From: Stenotrophomonas maltophilia
GTDB taxonomy: Bacteria; Pseudomonadota; Gammaproteobacteria; Xanthomonadales; Xanthomonadaceae
DNA length: 64,000 nucleotides
Direction of reading: 5' to 3'
Assembly (NCBI RefSeq): GCF_006970445.1
Contig: NZ_CP033877.1
Span: 3,976,750 to 4,040,749, forward strand
A program made the translations under genes and the position numbers. Under the pieces are notes generated by a model that was given only the letters and a program-made list of their open reading frames with translations, was not told the origin of the DNA and ran no database searches. Shown one piece after another: positions 16,124 through 26,826 of this stretch (the first letter of the stretch is position 1; each line of letters begins with the position of its first letter).

Positions 16124-16834
16124 CTACGCCCTCTTCGAGACTGGAGCCAGCTTGGAGATAGCGGCCTCGTCCAAGTCCTCAGTGCTAAAGAAAACCGAGG
16201 TTAGCGCGAGCACCAGCGCTCTGTGCGGCGTACCAAACTCCCTCATGAATTTGCTAGTCACTCGCCGGATAAAGCGCAGCCTCCTTACGTTAGAGTCATT
16301 CGGCCTCTTTACCTCTGTCTCTAATTCGGCCAGGCGAAGCGCGCCATTGTGGATCGCGTCAAAGACGAGTCCTAGGTCCATCCTGATCCCGTGATAGATA
16401 GAGAACCGAATTCGGTTGAACGCGTCCTCTCTTTCATCTTCGTCAAGATCTTCGAAATCACTAGGATGGGCAGCTTGGTAGTTGATCGCGCTGTTGAGCG
16501 CAGCGAGATCCAGATCGGGCTGAAAGGGCCAATTCAGGCCACTTTTCTCGTCATAGAACGGTATGAGCAGCTCCCGGAGAGCCTCACAGTGGGCGACCAT
16601 CCTTTTTGAGGCTTCCTGCCGCTGTTTGGATGTCATCTTTTCGAATGGCTCCAGTTCTGCGAGACCGTGCATCACTACACCGCCAACCCAGTCCTCCAGC
16701 GTCCCCGCCCAAATCCCGGGCCTCCGATCTTTTCCCTTCAGGGAATCCAGGCACAGCGCATACTCTGCAGATGCCGTCAGCTTCCGCCAAGCGGCTTCCG
16801 CCTCCTGACTCATGAAATATCGGGTCGTACTCAT
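16124..16834 (-). CDS. Hypothetical protein of integrated elements
   Basis: A 236-aa, mostly helical, acidic-to-neutral protein with no signal or membrane helix. Features include WAGTLEDWVGGVVMHGLAEL, an acidic loop (DFEDLDEDEREDAFNRI) and a basic segment (RPNDSNVRRLRFIRRVTSKF). It lies on the integrase strand between the 222-aa gene and the palindrome at 16079. The function is not recognised. Confidence 0.55.
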   Translation of the reverse strand: MSTTRYFMSQEAEAAWRKLTASAEYALCLDSLKGKDRRPGIWAGTLEDWVGGVVMHGLAELEPFEKMTSKQRQEASKRMVAHCEALRELLIPFYDEKSGLNWPFQPDLDLAALNSAINYQAAHPSDFEDLDEDEREDAFNRIRFSIYHGIRMDLGLVFDAIHNGALRLAELETEVKRPNDSNVRRLRFIRRVTSKFMREFGTPHRALVLALTSVFFSTEDLDEAAISKLAPVSKRA

Positions 16835-16885
16835 ACGCTGCTCCGATGTGGTCTCAAGCCTGGGGCTTCCCGAGCTTCCGACATC

Positions 16886-17554
16886 CTACCTAGGGCCACT
16901 CAGGTGGGCGATAGTGTCGTTCACTAGATCGCGGGCCGCGCGTCTCGCCTGGGCCATTGATCTGAGCTCAGGGCGGTCGGCAGGTGGATTACGCAGCAGG
17001 TCTTCTGCAAGCCTCTCGAGACTCCGCCTTGCCTTTTCCCGCGCCCGCTTGGCAGTCTCCCGCTGTGCGCGCTTGAAGCGTCTATCCGCTGCCGCATCGC
17101 GCCGACGCTGCCGCTGTCGTCCCGCTATCAGCGCGACCTCAGGAAAGCCAAGAGGAAGCATTTCGTCAGTGTCGTCGTAAGCACTCGCATACCAGTGAAT
17201 GCCTCGTCGCAGATTGTACGAAGCCTCTTCGAATAGGTGGCAACCCGCGCTAGGTCCCATCGGGTCCTCGACGGGCCGCCAACCGATCTCCTGTGCACGA
17301 GTGAGAAGCTGGTCGGCGCCCACCATTTCCGTCACGACTGCGCCTGTGTTGTCGTAGTGGCACAGGCAGAACCTGTCTCGACGGTGCACGGCCAGCCAGT
17401 CCATGCAAACGAGTTGATGAGAGATGAGCAAGCGGGGAGCCACCCCCATTGCCAAGAGTTCGTCAATCGGGTCACGGGCCTGAATGGCCGGCTCACCCGT
17501 GACGGGATCTTTATCCGTGCTCCCGGAGGCAGCACTTATACTCACGCTATCCAT
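16886..17554 (-). CDS. Hypothetical protein with a basic coiled C-terminus
   Basis: A 222-aa protein. The N-terminal half is mixed, with DPIDELLAMGVAPRLLISHQ and a Cys-His stretch (RFCLCHYDNTGAVVTEM). The C-terminal half is a long, strongly basic helix (AGRQRQRRRDAAADRRFKRA and on), likely a coiled coil or nucleic-acid-binding. It lies directly downstream of the integrase gene on the same strand. The family is not recognised. Confidence 0.55.
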   Translation of the reverse strand: MDSVSISAASGSTDKDPVTGEPAIQARDPIDELLAMGVAPRLLISHQLVCMDWLAVHRRDRFCLCHYDNTGAVVTEMVGADQLLTRAQEIGWRPVEDPMGPSAGCHLFEEASYNLRRGIHWYASAYDDTDEMLPLGFPEVALIAGRQRQRRRDAAADRRFKRAQRETAKRAREKARRSLERLAEDLLRNPPADRPELRSMAQARRAARDLVNDTIAHLSGPR

Positions 17555-17673
17555 GATCGACTCTCCAATAGTCGGTTGTGGTAGGCCGAGCCAGGGGTTG
17601 CCGCCCCTTCCTCGGCCGCTTTGTTTATGCGGTTCTACTGCCTTGCTGGCCCTCCTTAAGGCCCCTCTAAGGT

Positions 17674-18897
17674 TTAGGCGCGCTTGGCCTTGAAGGCCAG
17701 CACGTTAGGTTCTGAAACGCGCAGCTGGTCGAGATAGTCAGACCAAGCCTGCATCATCTTCCGGCGTTCCGGCAGGTGGGTTGCCCGGTTGTAGGCCCGC
17801 CCAAGCGGATCCTTTACGGCATGCGCTAACTGATGCTCGATGTAGTCCGGGCGATAGCCAAGCACTTCATCCAGCACCGTTCTTGCCATCGCTCGGAAGC
17901 CATGGCCCACCATCGTGTCTGAGTCGAATCCAAGGTTTCGCAGCGCCGCGTTCAGCGTGTTCTCGCTCATAGGTTTTTGGGCACTACGGACACCCGGAAA
18001 CACGAACTCGCTGCGTTTGGTGTAGGGATACAGGTCCCTCAGCACTTCCACGGCTTGGCTCGAGAGAGGAACGATGTGCGGAGTCTTGGTCTTGCTGGTG
18101 ACGTAGCGCCACTCTGCCGCTTCAAGGTCGATGTCGGCCCACTTCGCCTGCCTCAGCTCCCCGGGACGGACAAATAGCATTGGGGCTAGCTTTAGCGCGG
18201 CCTGTGTGACCAGTGCCCCCTGGTAGCCCCACAGTGCACGCAGAAGGCCACCTATAACGGCAGGGTCGGTCATGCTGGCAAAGTGCTTGGTCTGAGGCTG
18301 CTCAAGCGCTCCTGTGAGGTCCTGAGCGGGATTCCGATCAGCACGACCCGTAGCGATGGCGTAGCGGAAGATTCGACCAGCGTGAGCCCTAGCCCGATGG
18401 GCAGTCTCGACTACGCCTCGCTGTTCCAGCTTCCTAAGCGCAGCCAGCAGAACCGGCGCAGTGATGTCCCCAACAGGCAGATCCGCCAACCCAGCCAGAT
18501 CCTTCTCGATCAGCCGACGCTCGCGCACAACGGATCCAGGGGAAAGGCCCTCCTTCGTTCGCTTGGCGAGCAACTCCAACCCGATGGCTCCGAAGGTGTT
18601 TGCGGCGCGCTCTCCTTGCACTGCCTTCTCGACCCTTGCCACCTGAGCGGGATTGGCTCCGCCACGCAGCAGCGCACGTAGACGGTCACGTTCGACGCGA
18701 GCAGCCTGCAGCGACATTGAGGGGTACTCATCGAGGGTGACGATGCTGGCCCTACCGGCGTACCTATAGCGGTACCGCCAAGCCTTCGACCCTGTTGGAC
18801 GCACCTCAATGCATAGCCCATTCGAGTCAGCGATACGGTAGGCCGCTGCCTTGGGCTTCAGTGTGCGAACTTTGGTGTCGGTGAGCATGTGAGTCAT
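17674..18897 (-). CDS. int: P4-type tyrosine integrase
   Basis: A 407-aa protein. The N-terminal DUF4102 arm-binding domain starts LTDTKVRTLKPKAAAYRIAD and includes GSKAWRYRYRYAGR. The catalytic domain shows RPGELRQAKW (first Arg), the GHGFRAMARTVL box (His-x-x-Arg), HQLAHAV and the nucleophile region AYNRATHL with Tyr. The length is normal for the family, so it looks intact. It lies about 170 bp from the 3' end of the tRNA at 19066-19141, the usual layout for tRNA-integrating elements. An alternative ATG at 18888 is possible. GTGAGTC boxes around its start may be autoregulatory sites. Confidence 0.95.
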   Translation of the reverse strand: MTHMLTDTKVRTLKPKAAAYRIADSNGLCIEVRPTGSKAWRYRYRYAGRASIVTLDEYPSMSLQAARVERDRLRALLRGGANPAQVARVEKAVQGERAANTFGAIGLELLAKRTKEGLSPGSVVRERRLIEKDLAGLADLPVGDITAPVLLAALRKLEQRGVVETAHRARAHAGRIFRYAIATGRADRNPAQDLTGALEQPQTKHFASMTDPAVIGGLLRALWGYQGALVTQAALKLAPMLFVRPGELRQAKWADIDLEAAEWRYVTSKTKTPHIVPLSSQAVEVLRDLYPYTKRSEFVFPGVRSAQKPMSENTLNAALRNLGFDSDTMVGHGFRAMARTVLDEVLGYRPDYIEHQLAHAVKDPLGRAYNRATHLPERRKMMQAWSDYLDQLRVSEPNVLAFKAKRA

Positions 18898-18953
18898 CCG
18901 CCAGTGAGTCAGGGTCGGGAATTACCTACCCTCGACTCACAGCCTGACTCACT
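18889..18953. promoter_or_regulatory. Four GTGAGTC boxes around the integrase start
   Basis: GTGAGTC occurs at 18889-18895 and 18904-18910, and inverted (GACTCAC) at 18934-18940 and 18946-18952. The outer pair extends to an 11-bp inverted repeat AGTGAGTCAGG/CCTGACTCACT (18903-18913, 18943-18953), followed by seven T. They surround the integrase start codon, so an autorepression operator or Xis/Int sites are likely. A terminator with a long loop is the alternative. Confidence 0.5.
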
Positions 18954-18960
18954 TTTTTTG

Positions 18961-19060
18961 CGGATGCAAGTGGATGCCGACGGATGCCGATGGACGGCTA
19001 AGTACCGTAAAAACAGGCTATGCCGGGTGCATCTGGACGCCTCTGGACTTCGCTGGACGT
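18961..19060. repeat. Helically phased 10-bp repeats between integrase and attachment site
   Basis: TGGAYG-type motifs repeat every 10 bp: GGATGC at 18962, 18972 and 18982 and GGACGG at 18992, then CTGGAC at 19033, 19043 and 19053. One copy per DNA turn puts all copies of a cluster on one face. The two clusters lie between int and the tRNA, where arm-type integrase sites are expected. Confidence 0.5.
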
Positions 19061-19065
19061 CAATG

Positions 19066-19141
<76 letters not shown>

Positions 19142-19193
19142 GGCGCAGCCTCACAGTGTAGTGAGGCCTGCAAAGGGTTTCCACTGCGCGCCA

Positions 19194-19868
19194 CTACTGC
19201 CCCAGGCGCTGCATCAACCGATCCAACGGCGCACGGTTGTGGTACTCACCGCGCAGGCGGCGCTCGCGCTCGCCACACTGTCCGTTGTCAGCCACCACCA
19301 GGTCGGCGCCGCGCAGCAGTACACGTGTTGTGCAGTCACCCTGGCGCAGATGCAGCACGTCTTCGTCCTCCTCCGGTGCAGCGCGGCCCAGGAACCGCGG
19401 TGCCGCCCCCTCGCCGCCCTCCTGCGTGCTCAGCTCGAATGCGTCCCCCTTGGCTGCGATGTCGATGGCATTTCCGTCACTGCGTTCCCAATGGGCGACC
19501 CAGCTGGTCAGGCTGGTCTCGTAGTAGTTGCTCGTTTTCATCACGCGCGACTCCGGCGCCCAGCCCACCACTTCCTTGCTCGGCGGACGTGCTTTCACGC
19601 AGTAGTAGCTGTTCCAGCGGTCACCGATCACCAGGCCGGTACCCGGTTCCATCTCCTCGCCACTGCGGCAACCCTCCCGCTCCTCGTCCAGGCAGCCTTC
19701 TGCCTCGCCCAGCAGCAGCACCTGCCCGGCGTCGACCACGCGGCCCACGGCATAGTCGAACTGGCTGCTGAAGAAACTCTCGGCATTGCATGGCGGTGGT
19801 TGCGGAGTATCCGCCCAGGCAATCAGCGGTGAAAGCGAGAGCAGCAGGATCGGTAGTTTCATCGGCAT
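19194..19868 (-). CDS. Exported hypothetical protein
   Basis: A 224-aa protein, or 222 aa from the second Met. A clear signal peptide, MKLPILLLSLSPLIAWA, precedes DTPQPPP, so it should be periplasmic. The mature protein has several Cys (PCNAESFF, EGCLDEEREGCRSGE, YYCVKARPP, GDCTTRVLL, NGQCGERE). A WAPESRV motif suggests an SH3-like region. It is the first chromosomal gene right of the element, and rpoD follows behind its own terminator. Function unknown. Confidence 0.7.
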   Translation of the reverse strand: MPMKLPILLLSLSPLIAWADTPQPPPCNAESFFSSQFDYAVGRVVDAGQVLLLGEAEGCLDEEREGCRSGEEMEPGTGLVIGDRWNSYYCVKARPPSKEVVGWAPESRVMKTSNYYETSLTSWVAHWERSDGNAIDIAAKGDAFELSTQEGGEGAAPRFLGRAAPEEDEDVLHLRQGDCTTRVLLRGADLVVADNGQCGERERRLRGEYHNRAPLDRLMQRLGQ

Positions 19869-19936
19869 TCCATTGACCAGTACAAAAACAGGACACGCAT
19901 CCTATCCCGTCGCACGCAACGCGGACGTCCGCAGGC

Positions 19937-19970
19937 AAAAAAAAAACAGACCCCGCTTGCGCGGGGTCTG
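19937..19970 (-). terminator. rpoD terminator
   Basis: On the minus strand a perfect 10-bp stem, CAGACCCCGC/GCGGGGTCTG, with loop GCAA is followed by at least eight T. It lies 30 bp after the rpoD stop and is a classical intrinsic terminator. Confidence 0.9.
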
Positions 19971-19999
19971 TCGGGTGCTTCATATGCAGCGGATACCCG

Positions 20000-21853
<1,854 letters not shown>

Positions 21854-21943
21854 GTAGTGCTCGCGCCACCGGCTAGGGAGAAATAGGGAACGTAGCATTA
21901 TACCAGCCCGGGGCCCCGCCTGCCGGGCGGTGGTCCCGCAGGC

Positions 21944-22384
21944 TCAGGGCCTGAGAAGGAAGGTCACGGGACCGTCATTGACCAGGCTGACGACCATATG
22001 GGCACCAAACCGGCCCGTTTCCACCCCTGGCGCGTGATTTTCACGGCAGATGTCGACAAATCGATTGAACCCGCGTTCAGCCTCGTCCGGCGGCGCCGCG
22101 CTGGTGAAACTCGGCCGCATGCCCGAACGGGTGTCGGCGGCCAGGGTGAACTGGCTGACCAGCAGCAGGCCGCCGCCGGTGTCGCGCAGCGACCGGTTCA
22201 TCTTCCCGGCCTCGTCGGCGAACACCCGGTAGCCCAGCAGGCGCTCGGCCATGCGTTGCAGCTGGGCCTCGGTGTCGCCCGGCTCCATGCCGACCAGGGC
22301 CAGCAGGCCGGGGCCGATCTGCCCCACCACCTCCTCGTCGACATGGACGGCAGCCTGGCTGACACGCTGGATCAGGACGAGCAT
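21944..22384 (-). CDS. dtd: D-aminoacyl-tRNA deacylase
   Basis: A 146-aa protein from the ATG at 22384 ([20 protein letters not shown]). The family signatures are present: [20 protein letters not shown] in the active-site region, and the NDGPVTFLL end carrying the Gly-cisPro motif that admits only D-amino acids. It removes D-amino acids wrongly attached to tRNA in the cytoplasm. The length equals the family norm. The gene is divergent from the lipid A acyltransferase gene, with about 60 bp between the start codons. Confidence 0.97.
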   Translation of the reverse strand: MLVLIQRVSQAAVHVDEEVVGQIGPGLLALVGMEPGDTEAQLQRMAERLLGYRVFADEAGKMNRSLRDTGGGLLLVSQFTLAADTRSGMRPSFTSAAPPDEAERGFNRFVDICRENHAPGVETGRFGAHMVVSLVNDGPVTFLLRP

Positions 22385-22445
22385 CGTGGGCTTCCAATGA
22401 ACGGGGCCGGCCACGATAGCAGCGCCCTTGGCTAAACTGGCGCCG

Positions 22446-23366
22446 ATGAATCCGCAACGCAAAGCCCGGCTGGTCTACCGCGCCACCACCCTGTTCGCCC
22501 GCCTGCCCTGGCCCCTGCTGCGGGGGTTCGCGCACGCCCTGGCGTGGACGTGGGTCCGTCTCAATGCCCGCGAGAGCCGCGTCACCCGGCGCAATCTGGA
22601 ACTGGCCTACCCGGAACTGGACGGTCCGGCGCGCGACCGCCTGCACCGCGAACTGCTGCGCTCCACCGCGCTGCAGGCCATCGAGACCCTGCGCCTGTGG
22701 AGCCAGAGGCCGGCCGACAACCTGCGCCTGCACCTGAAGCAGCGCCACGGCGAAACCCTGTACGACGCGGCCCTGGCCAGCGGCAAGGGCGTGATCGTGG
22801 CCGCGCCGCACTTCGGCAACTGGGAGCTGCTGAACCAGTGGCTGGCCTCGCGCGGGCAGATCGCCATCGTCTACAAGCCGCCGGAAGACGAGGCCAGCGA
22901 CGCCTTCCTGCAGCTGGTGCGCGGCGGCCAGAATGTGCAGCAGGTGCGCGCCGAGGGCCCGGCCGTGCGCCAGCTGTTCAAGGTGCTCAAGGATGGCGGC
23001 GCCACCGGCATCCTGCCCGACCAGCAACCCAAGGCCGGCGATGGCGTGTTCGTGCCGTTCTTCGGCGTGCAGGCGCTGACCATGACCCTGGTCAACCGGC
23101 TGGCCGAGCGCACCGGCGCCACCGTGCTGTATGGCTGGTGCGAGCGCATCGGGCCCGACATGGAGTTCGCCCTGCACATCGAGCCGACCGACCCGGCCGT
23201 GGCCAACCCGGACCCGCAGGTGGCGGCGACCGCGCTCAATGCCGGCATCGAGCGCATCGCCCGCCGCGACCCGACGCAGTACCAGTGGACCTACAAGCGC
23301 TATACGCTGCGGCCACCGGGCAGCGGCGAGGAAGATCCGTATGCGACCGAAGAGCATCCGCACTGA
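22446..23366 (+). CDS. Lipid A biosynthesis acyltransferase (LpxL/HtrB family)
   Basis: A 306-aa protein from the ATG at 22446. The N-terminal helix ([21 protein letters not shown]) anchors it at the inner membrane. The HX4E catalytic motif is HFGNWE, followed by [14 protein letters not shown] and the [19 protein letters not shown] region typical of the family. It transfers a secondary acyl chain to Kdo2-lipid IVA. LpxL and LpxM types cannot be told apart with certainty from sequence alone. Its start region is divergent from dtd. Confidence 0.92.
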   Translation: MNPQRKARLVYRATTLFARLPWPLLRGFAHALAWTWVRLNARESRVTRRNLELAYPELDGPARDRLHRELLRSTALQAIETLRLWSQRPADNLRLHLKQRHGETLYDAALASGKGVIVAAPHFGNWELLNQWLASRGQIAIVYKPPEDEASDAFLQLVRGGQNVQQVRAEGPAVRQLFKVLKDGGATGILPDQQPKAGDGVFVPFFGVQALTMTLVNRLAERTGATVLYGWCERIGPDMEFALHIEPTDPAVANPDPQVAATALNAGIERIARRDPTQYQWTYKRYTLRPPGSGEEDPYATEEHPH

Positions 23367-23453
23367 CGGCCTTCGCGCCCAGGCCCATCCGGCCCCTGCG
23401 ACCGGCGGCCGCACCACGTTGAATACGACGCCGGCGCCCCCATAGAGACTGCG

Positions 23454-24590
23454 ATGTCCGCCTCCCCCGGTCCTGCCATGCCTGCTGCCTCTTCCCTGTT
23501 CGGCGACCCCGCCGCGATCCGCTGCGAACGCGCGGTGGCCGAACTGCGTGCCGGTCGCCCGGTGCTGCTCCACGATGGCCAGGGCCAGCGCCTGGCGGTC
23601 ATCGCCCTGGACAGCGCCACCGCCAGCAGCTTCGCCACGTTCGCCAGTGCCGCACGCGAGCGCCACTACCTGTTCCTGACCGCCACCCGCGCCCGCGTGC
23701 TCGGCGTGGAGGCACCGGAAGGCGTGCGCCTGCCGCTGGCCGGCGTTGCCTTCGATGCCCTGCCCTCGCTGGGCTACCTGCGCGAGCCTGGCCCGATGCC
23801 GGACGGCTGGACGGCCGGCGATGCCTTCGATGCCGGCGCGGTGGAGCTGGCCCGCCTGGGCCTGCTGCTGCCGGCGATGGTGGCCGTGCGCCTGGATGCA
23901 GATGACAGCACCTTCAATGGCGCTGCTGAAGTGGCGCTTTGCGATCTGGCCGAGGGCGCGGCCCACGCCACCCACGACTACGAACTGGTGGCGCGCTCGC
24001 CGGTGCCGCTGCGCGACGTCGGCATGACCACCTTCGCGGTGTTCCGCGGCGGCGTGGCCCAGCGCGACCAGGTCGCGATCATCGTCGGCGAACCGGACCT
24101 GTCGGCGGTGGTGCCGGTACGCGTGCACTCCTCGTGCCTGACCGGCGACCTGTTCGGCTCACTCAAGTGCGACTGCGGCGACCAGCTGCGGCGGGGCCTG
24201 CGCAAGCTGAAGGAACTGGGCGGCGGCGTGCTGCTGTACCTGGACCAGGAAGGCCGCGGCACCGGCATCGCCGCCAAGATGCGCGCCTACGGCTACCAGC
24301 ACGACGGCCTGGACACCATCGATGCCGATGCACAGCTGGGCTTCGGTGCGGACGAGCGCCGCTACGGCAGCGCGGTGGCGATGCTGCACGGCCTGGGCAT
24401 TTCGCGCGTGGCCCTGCTCAGCAACAACCCGACCAAGGCACAGCGCCTGCGCAACGCTGGCATCGAGGTGCTGGACTGCATTCCGGTCACCGGCGAGATC
24501 ACCGCCGAGAACGAACACTATCTGCGCACCAAGGCCGATCGTGCTGGCCACATGCTGGATGTCGACGCGCTGATCCAGGCTGCCCAGTAA
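23454..24590 (+). CDS. ribA: GTP cyclohydrolase II with degenerate RibB-like N-terminus
   Basis: A 378-aa protein. The C-terminal half is RibA: VPVRVHSSCLTGDLFGSLKC with CDC completing the zinc site, then LYLDQEGRGTGIAAKMRAYG with catalytic residues, and LLSNNPTKAQRL. It opens the imidazole ring of GTP in riboflavin synthesis. The N-terminal 170 residues correspond in place and rough pattern to DHBP synthase (RibB), but the acidic metal-binding motif near its start is absent, so that half is probably inactive. The gene lies downstream of the acyltransferase gene with an 87-bp gap. Confidence 0.92.
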   Translation: MSASPGPAMPAASSLFGDPAAIRCERAVAELRAGRPVLLHDGQGQRLAVIALDSATASSFATFASAARERHYLFLTATRARVLGVEAPEGVRLPLAGVAFDALPSLGYLREPGPMPDGWTAGDAFDAGAVELARLGLLLPAMVAVRLDADDSTFNGAAEVALCDLAEGAAHATHDYELVARSPVPLRDVGMTTFAVFRGGVAQRDQVAIIVGEPDLSAVVPVRVHSSCLTGDLFGSLKCDCGDQLRRGLRKLKELGGGVLLYLDQEGRGTGIAAKMRAYGYQHDGLDTIDADAQLGFGADERRYGSAVAMLHGLGISRVALLSNNPTKAQRLRNAGIEVLDCIPVTGEITAENEHYLRTKADRAGHMLDVDALIQAAQ

Positions 24591-24665
24591 CGCAGCCGAC
24601 CTGCTACCGTCTGCGCGGTGCGGTCTCGGCCGCCATCGCCCGCCCTGCCGCCTGACGGAGCCCGC

Positions 24666-25166
24666 GTGACCGACGTTGCCCTGACCTCCCCGCCCACCGA
24701 TGCCTGGCAGTCGCTGCCACAGCGCGCCGCCCGTCTCGCTGCACTGGAAGGCGCTTTCGGCGGTCTGTTCGTGCCGGGCCTGCCACTGGCCGCGGCCGCC
24801 TGGTTCTTCGATCTGCCCGGCGCCCTGTGGACTGCCGCCCTTGGGCTGCTGATCGGCATCGTCTTCGGCGCCTGGCTCGGCCGCCGACGCTTGACCCGCA
24901 CCCGCTGGCGCTTGGATGCCCAGGGGCTGGGCCTGCGCCGCGACCTGATGTGGCAGCTGGAAACCCGCATTCCCATATCGCGCGTACAGCACCTGGACCT
25001 GCGCCGGGGCCCGCTGGAGCGCCGCGCCGGCCTGGCCACGCTGATCGTGCACACCGCCGGTACCCGCATGAGCGCGGTGACCGTAAGCGGCCTGGATGAA
25101 GCCGACGCCGAGCGCCTGCGCGACACCCTCTCGCACCAGCTGGACCAGGACGCCGACGCCCTGTGA
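24666..25166 (+). CDS. PH-domain membrane protein, YdbS-like
   Basis: A 166-aa protein. I chose the GTG at 24666 because GGAG lies eight bases before it; a GTG at 24618 is also in frame. Two membrane helices (LFVPGLPLAAAAWFF and LWTAALGLLIGIVFGAWLG) are followed by a bacterial PH_2 domain (RRLTRTRWRLDAQGLGLRRD, then ISRVQHLDLRRGPLERRAGL). It overlaps the next gene by GTGA, the conserved YdbS-YdbT pair. The role of this pair is not firmly known; links to envelope stress and resistance have been proposed. Confidence 0.85.
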   Translation: MTDVALTSPPTDAWQSLPQRAARLAALEGAFGGLFVPGLPLAAAAWFFDLPGALWTAALGLLIGIVFGAWLGRRRLTRTRWRLDAQGLGLRRDLMWQLETRIPISRVQHLDLRRGPLERRAGLATLIVHTAGTRMSAVTVSGLDEADAERLRDTLSHQLDQDADAL

Positions 25167-26701
25167 GCCTGCCGCCGCCCCTGCCCGCATCGCTGCCTGC
25201 CGGTGGCGAGGACCATCGCCTGCACCCGTGGTCGTGGCTGTTCGTGCTGCTGATGCAGCTGCGCCACTACTTCCTGCCGCTGGTGGCGCTGCTGGTGTTC
25301 GGCCAGCGCGGCGACCGCGACCCGATGTGGGCGCAGCTGATTCCGCTGTCGGCGATTGCCGCGCTGGTGCTGGTCTCGGTGCTGCAGTACCTCAGCTACC
25401 GCTACCGCATCGGCAGCGATGCGATCACCGTGCGCAGCGGACTGCTGGCGCGCAACCGCCGCGAGATCCCGTTCGCCCGCATCCACAACGTGGAAGTGCG
25501 GCAGAACCCGTTGCACCGGCTGTTCGGCGTGGCCGAGCTGCGCCTGGAATCGGCCGGCGGCGTGCGTCCGGAAGCTGAAATGCGGGTGCTGAAGCTGGAC
25601 CAGGCGCTGGCGCTTGAACGACTGGTGCGCCAGCGTGGGCAGGCACCGCAGGCCGCCGACGTTATCGCCGCCCCCTCGATCACCGAAGCCGGCGCCGAAC
25701 AGGTGCTGCTGCGCCTGTCGAGCTGGGACGTGGTGCGCATGGGCCTGCTGTCCAACCGCGGTTGGGCACTGGCGATCGCCGCCTTCGGTGTGCTGTTCCA
25801 GACCGTGCCGCGGCCGGTGATGGACGCGGCCATCCAGCGTGGCGGCCGGGAAGCCTTCGGCTATGCCAGCCATCTGCATCCCGGCGTGGCCGGTGCCTTC
25901 CTGCTGCTGGCCGCAGCCTTGCTGCTGGGCTGGCTGGCGCTGCGTGCGCTGTCGGTGGTGCTGACCCTGCTGCGCTATCACGGCTTCACCCTCAGCGAGC
26001 AGGATCGCCGCCTGACCGTCTCGGCCGGCCTGCTCAGCCGCACCCGCAGCAGTGTCGCGCGTCGCCGCATCCAGGCCTGGACGCTGCGCGAAACCACCCT
26101 GCATCGCTGGTTCGGCCTGCGCCAGCTGCGCATCGACAGTGCTGCCGGCGGACCCTCGCGCGATGAGGATCGCGCCCTGCGCGAGCTGGCACCGCTGGCC
26201 CCGGCAATGCGCTGCGAGCAGCTGGTGCAGCATCTGTTGCCTCAACTGCAGTGGCCCCCGACGCAATGGCAATCCATTCCGCAGCGTGGCTGGTGGCGGC
26301 TGTGCCTGGGCGCGCTGGTGCTGGTGCCGTTGCTGGCGGCGGCCGCGTACTGGCGCTGGGGATCGTGGGGGCTGGTCGTGCTGGCCTGGCTGCCGGTGGC
26401 GCTGCTGGTGGCACATCGGCAGATGGCGCGCATGGGCTGGTACCTGGATGACCACTACGTGGCCGTGCGCGGCGGCTGGTGGAAGCGATGGTGGCGCTGG
26501 GCCGAGCTGGACAAGGTGCAGGGCCTGCGCCTGCAGCGTTCACCGCTGGACAAGCTGCTCGGCACCAGCAGCCTGCAGCTGGATACCGCCGGTGCGCATG
26601 GCGATGTGGCGCTCACCCTGCACTACCTGCCGCAGGCGCAGGCGCAGCAGGTGATGGAGCAGCTGGCCGCAGCGCTCGCGCGGCGCAAGCTGCGCTGGTA
26701 A
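25163..26701 (+). CDS. PH-domain membrane protein, YdbT-like
   Basis: A 512-aa protein with a GTG start overlapping the YdbS-like stop. It contains three bPH_2 units, each beside membrane helices. The first is IGSDAITVRSGLLARNRREI with FARIHNVEVRQNPLHRLFGV. The second is LTVSAGLLSRTRSSVARRRI. The third is YLDDHYVAVRGGWWKRWWRW. The family length is typical. It should form an inner-membrane complex with its neighbour. A REP pair begins 9 bp after the stop. Confidence 0.88.
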   Translation: MSLPPPLPASLPAGGEDHRLHPWSWLFVLLMQLRHYFLPLVALLVFGQRGDRDPMWAQLIPLSAIAALVLVSVLQYLSYRYRIGSDAITVRSGLLARNRREIPFARIHNVEVRQNPLHRLFGVAELRLESAGGVRPEAEMRVLKLDQALALERLVRQRGQAPQAADVIAAPSITEAGAEQVLLRLSSWDVVRMGLLSNRGWALAIAAFGVLFQTVPRPVMDAAIQRGGREAFGYASHLHPGVAGAFLLLAAALLLGWLALRALSVVLTLLRYHGFTLSEQDRRLTVSAGLLSRTRSSVARRRIQAWTLRETTLHRWFGLRQLRIDSAAGGPSRDEDRALRELAPLAPAMRCEQLVQHLLPQLQWPPTQWQSIPQRGWWRLCLGALVLVPLLAAAAYWRWGSWGLVVLAWLPVALLVAHRQMARMGWYLDDHYVAVRGGWWKRWWRWAELDKVQGLRLQRSPLDKLLGTSSLQLDTAGAHGDVALTLHYLPQAQAQQVMEQLAAALARRKLRW

Positions 26702-26710
26702 GCAATACCG

Positions 26711-26812
26711 GTAGTGCCGGCCGCTGGCCGGCAACCGCAGACATGCCCCGGATTGCCGGCCAGCGGCCGGCACTACCGCGAGCGGGGCCGTGCATCCACG
26801 CATGGCGTGGAT
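26711..26812. repeat. SMAG/REP palindrome pair plus a second-type REP
   Basis: GTAGTGCCGGCCGCTGGCCG (continuing to GCAA) at 26711-26734 faces its inverted copy at 26753-26776, both with the GTAG end outward. A different palindrome, ATCCACGCATGGCGTGGAT, lies at 26794-26812. These match the two REP types seen repeatedly in the right part of the window. Confidence 0.85.
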
Positions 26813-26826
26813 CCACATCAACCCGA

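Noticed and set aside
22077..24128. 683-aa minus-strand open frame
   Set aside because: Antisense shadow of the lipid A acyltransferase and ribA genes; composition is not protein-like.
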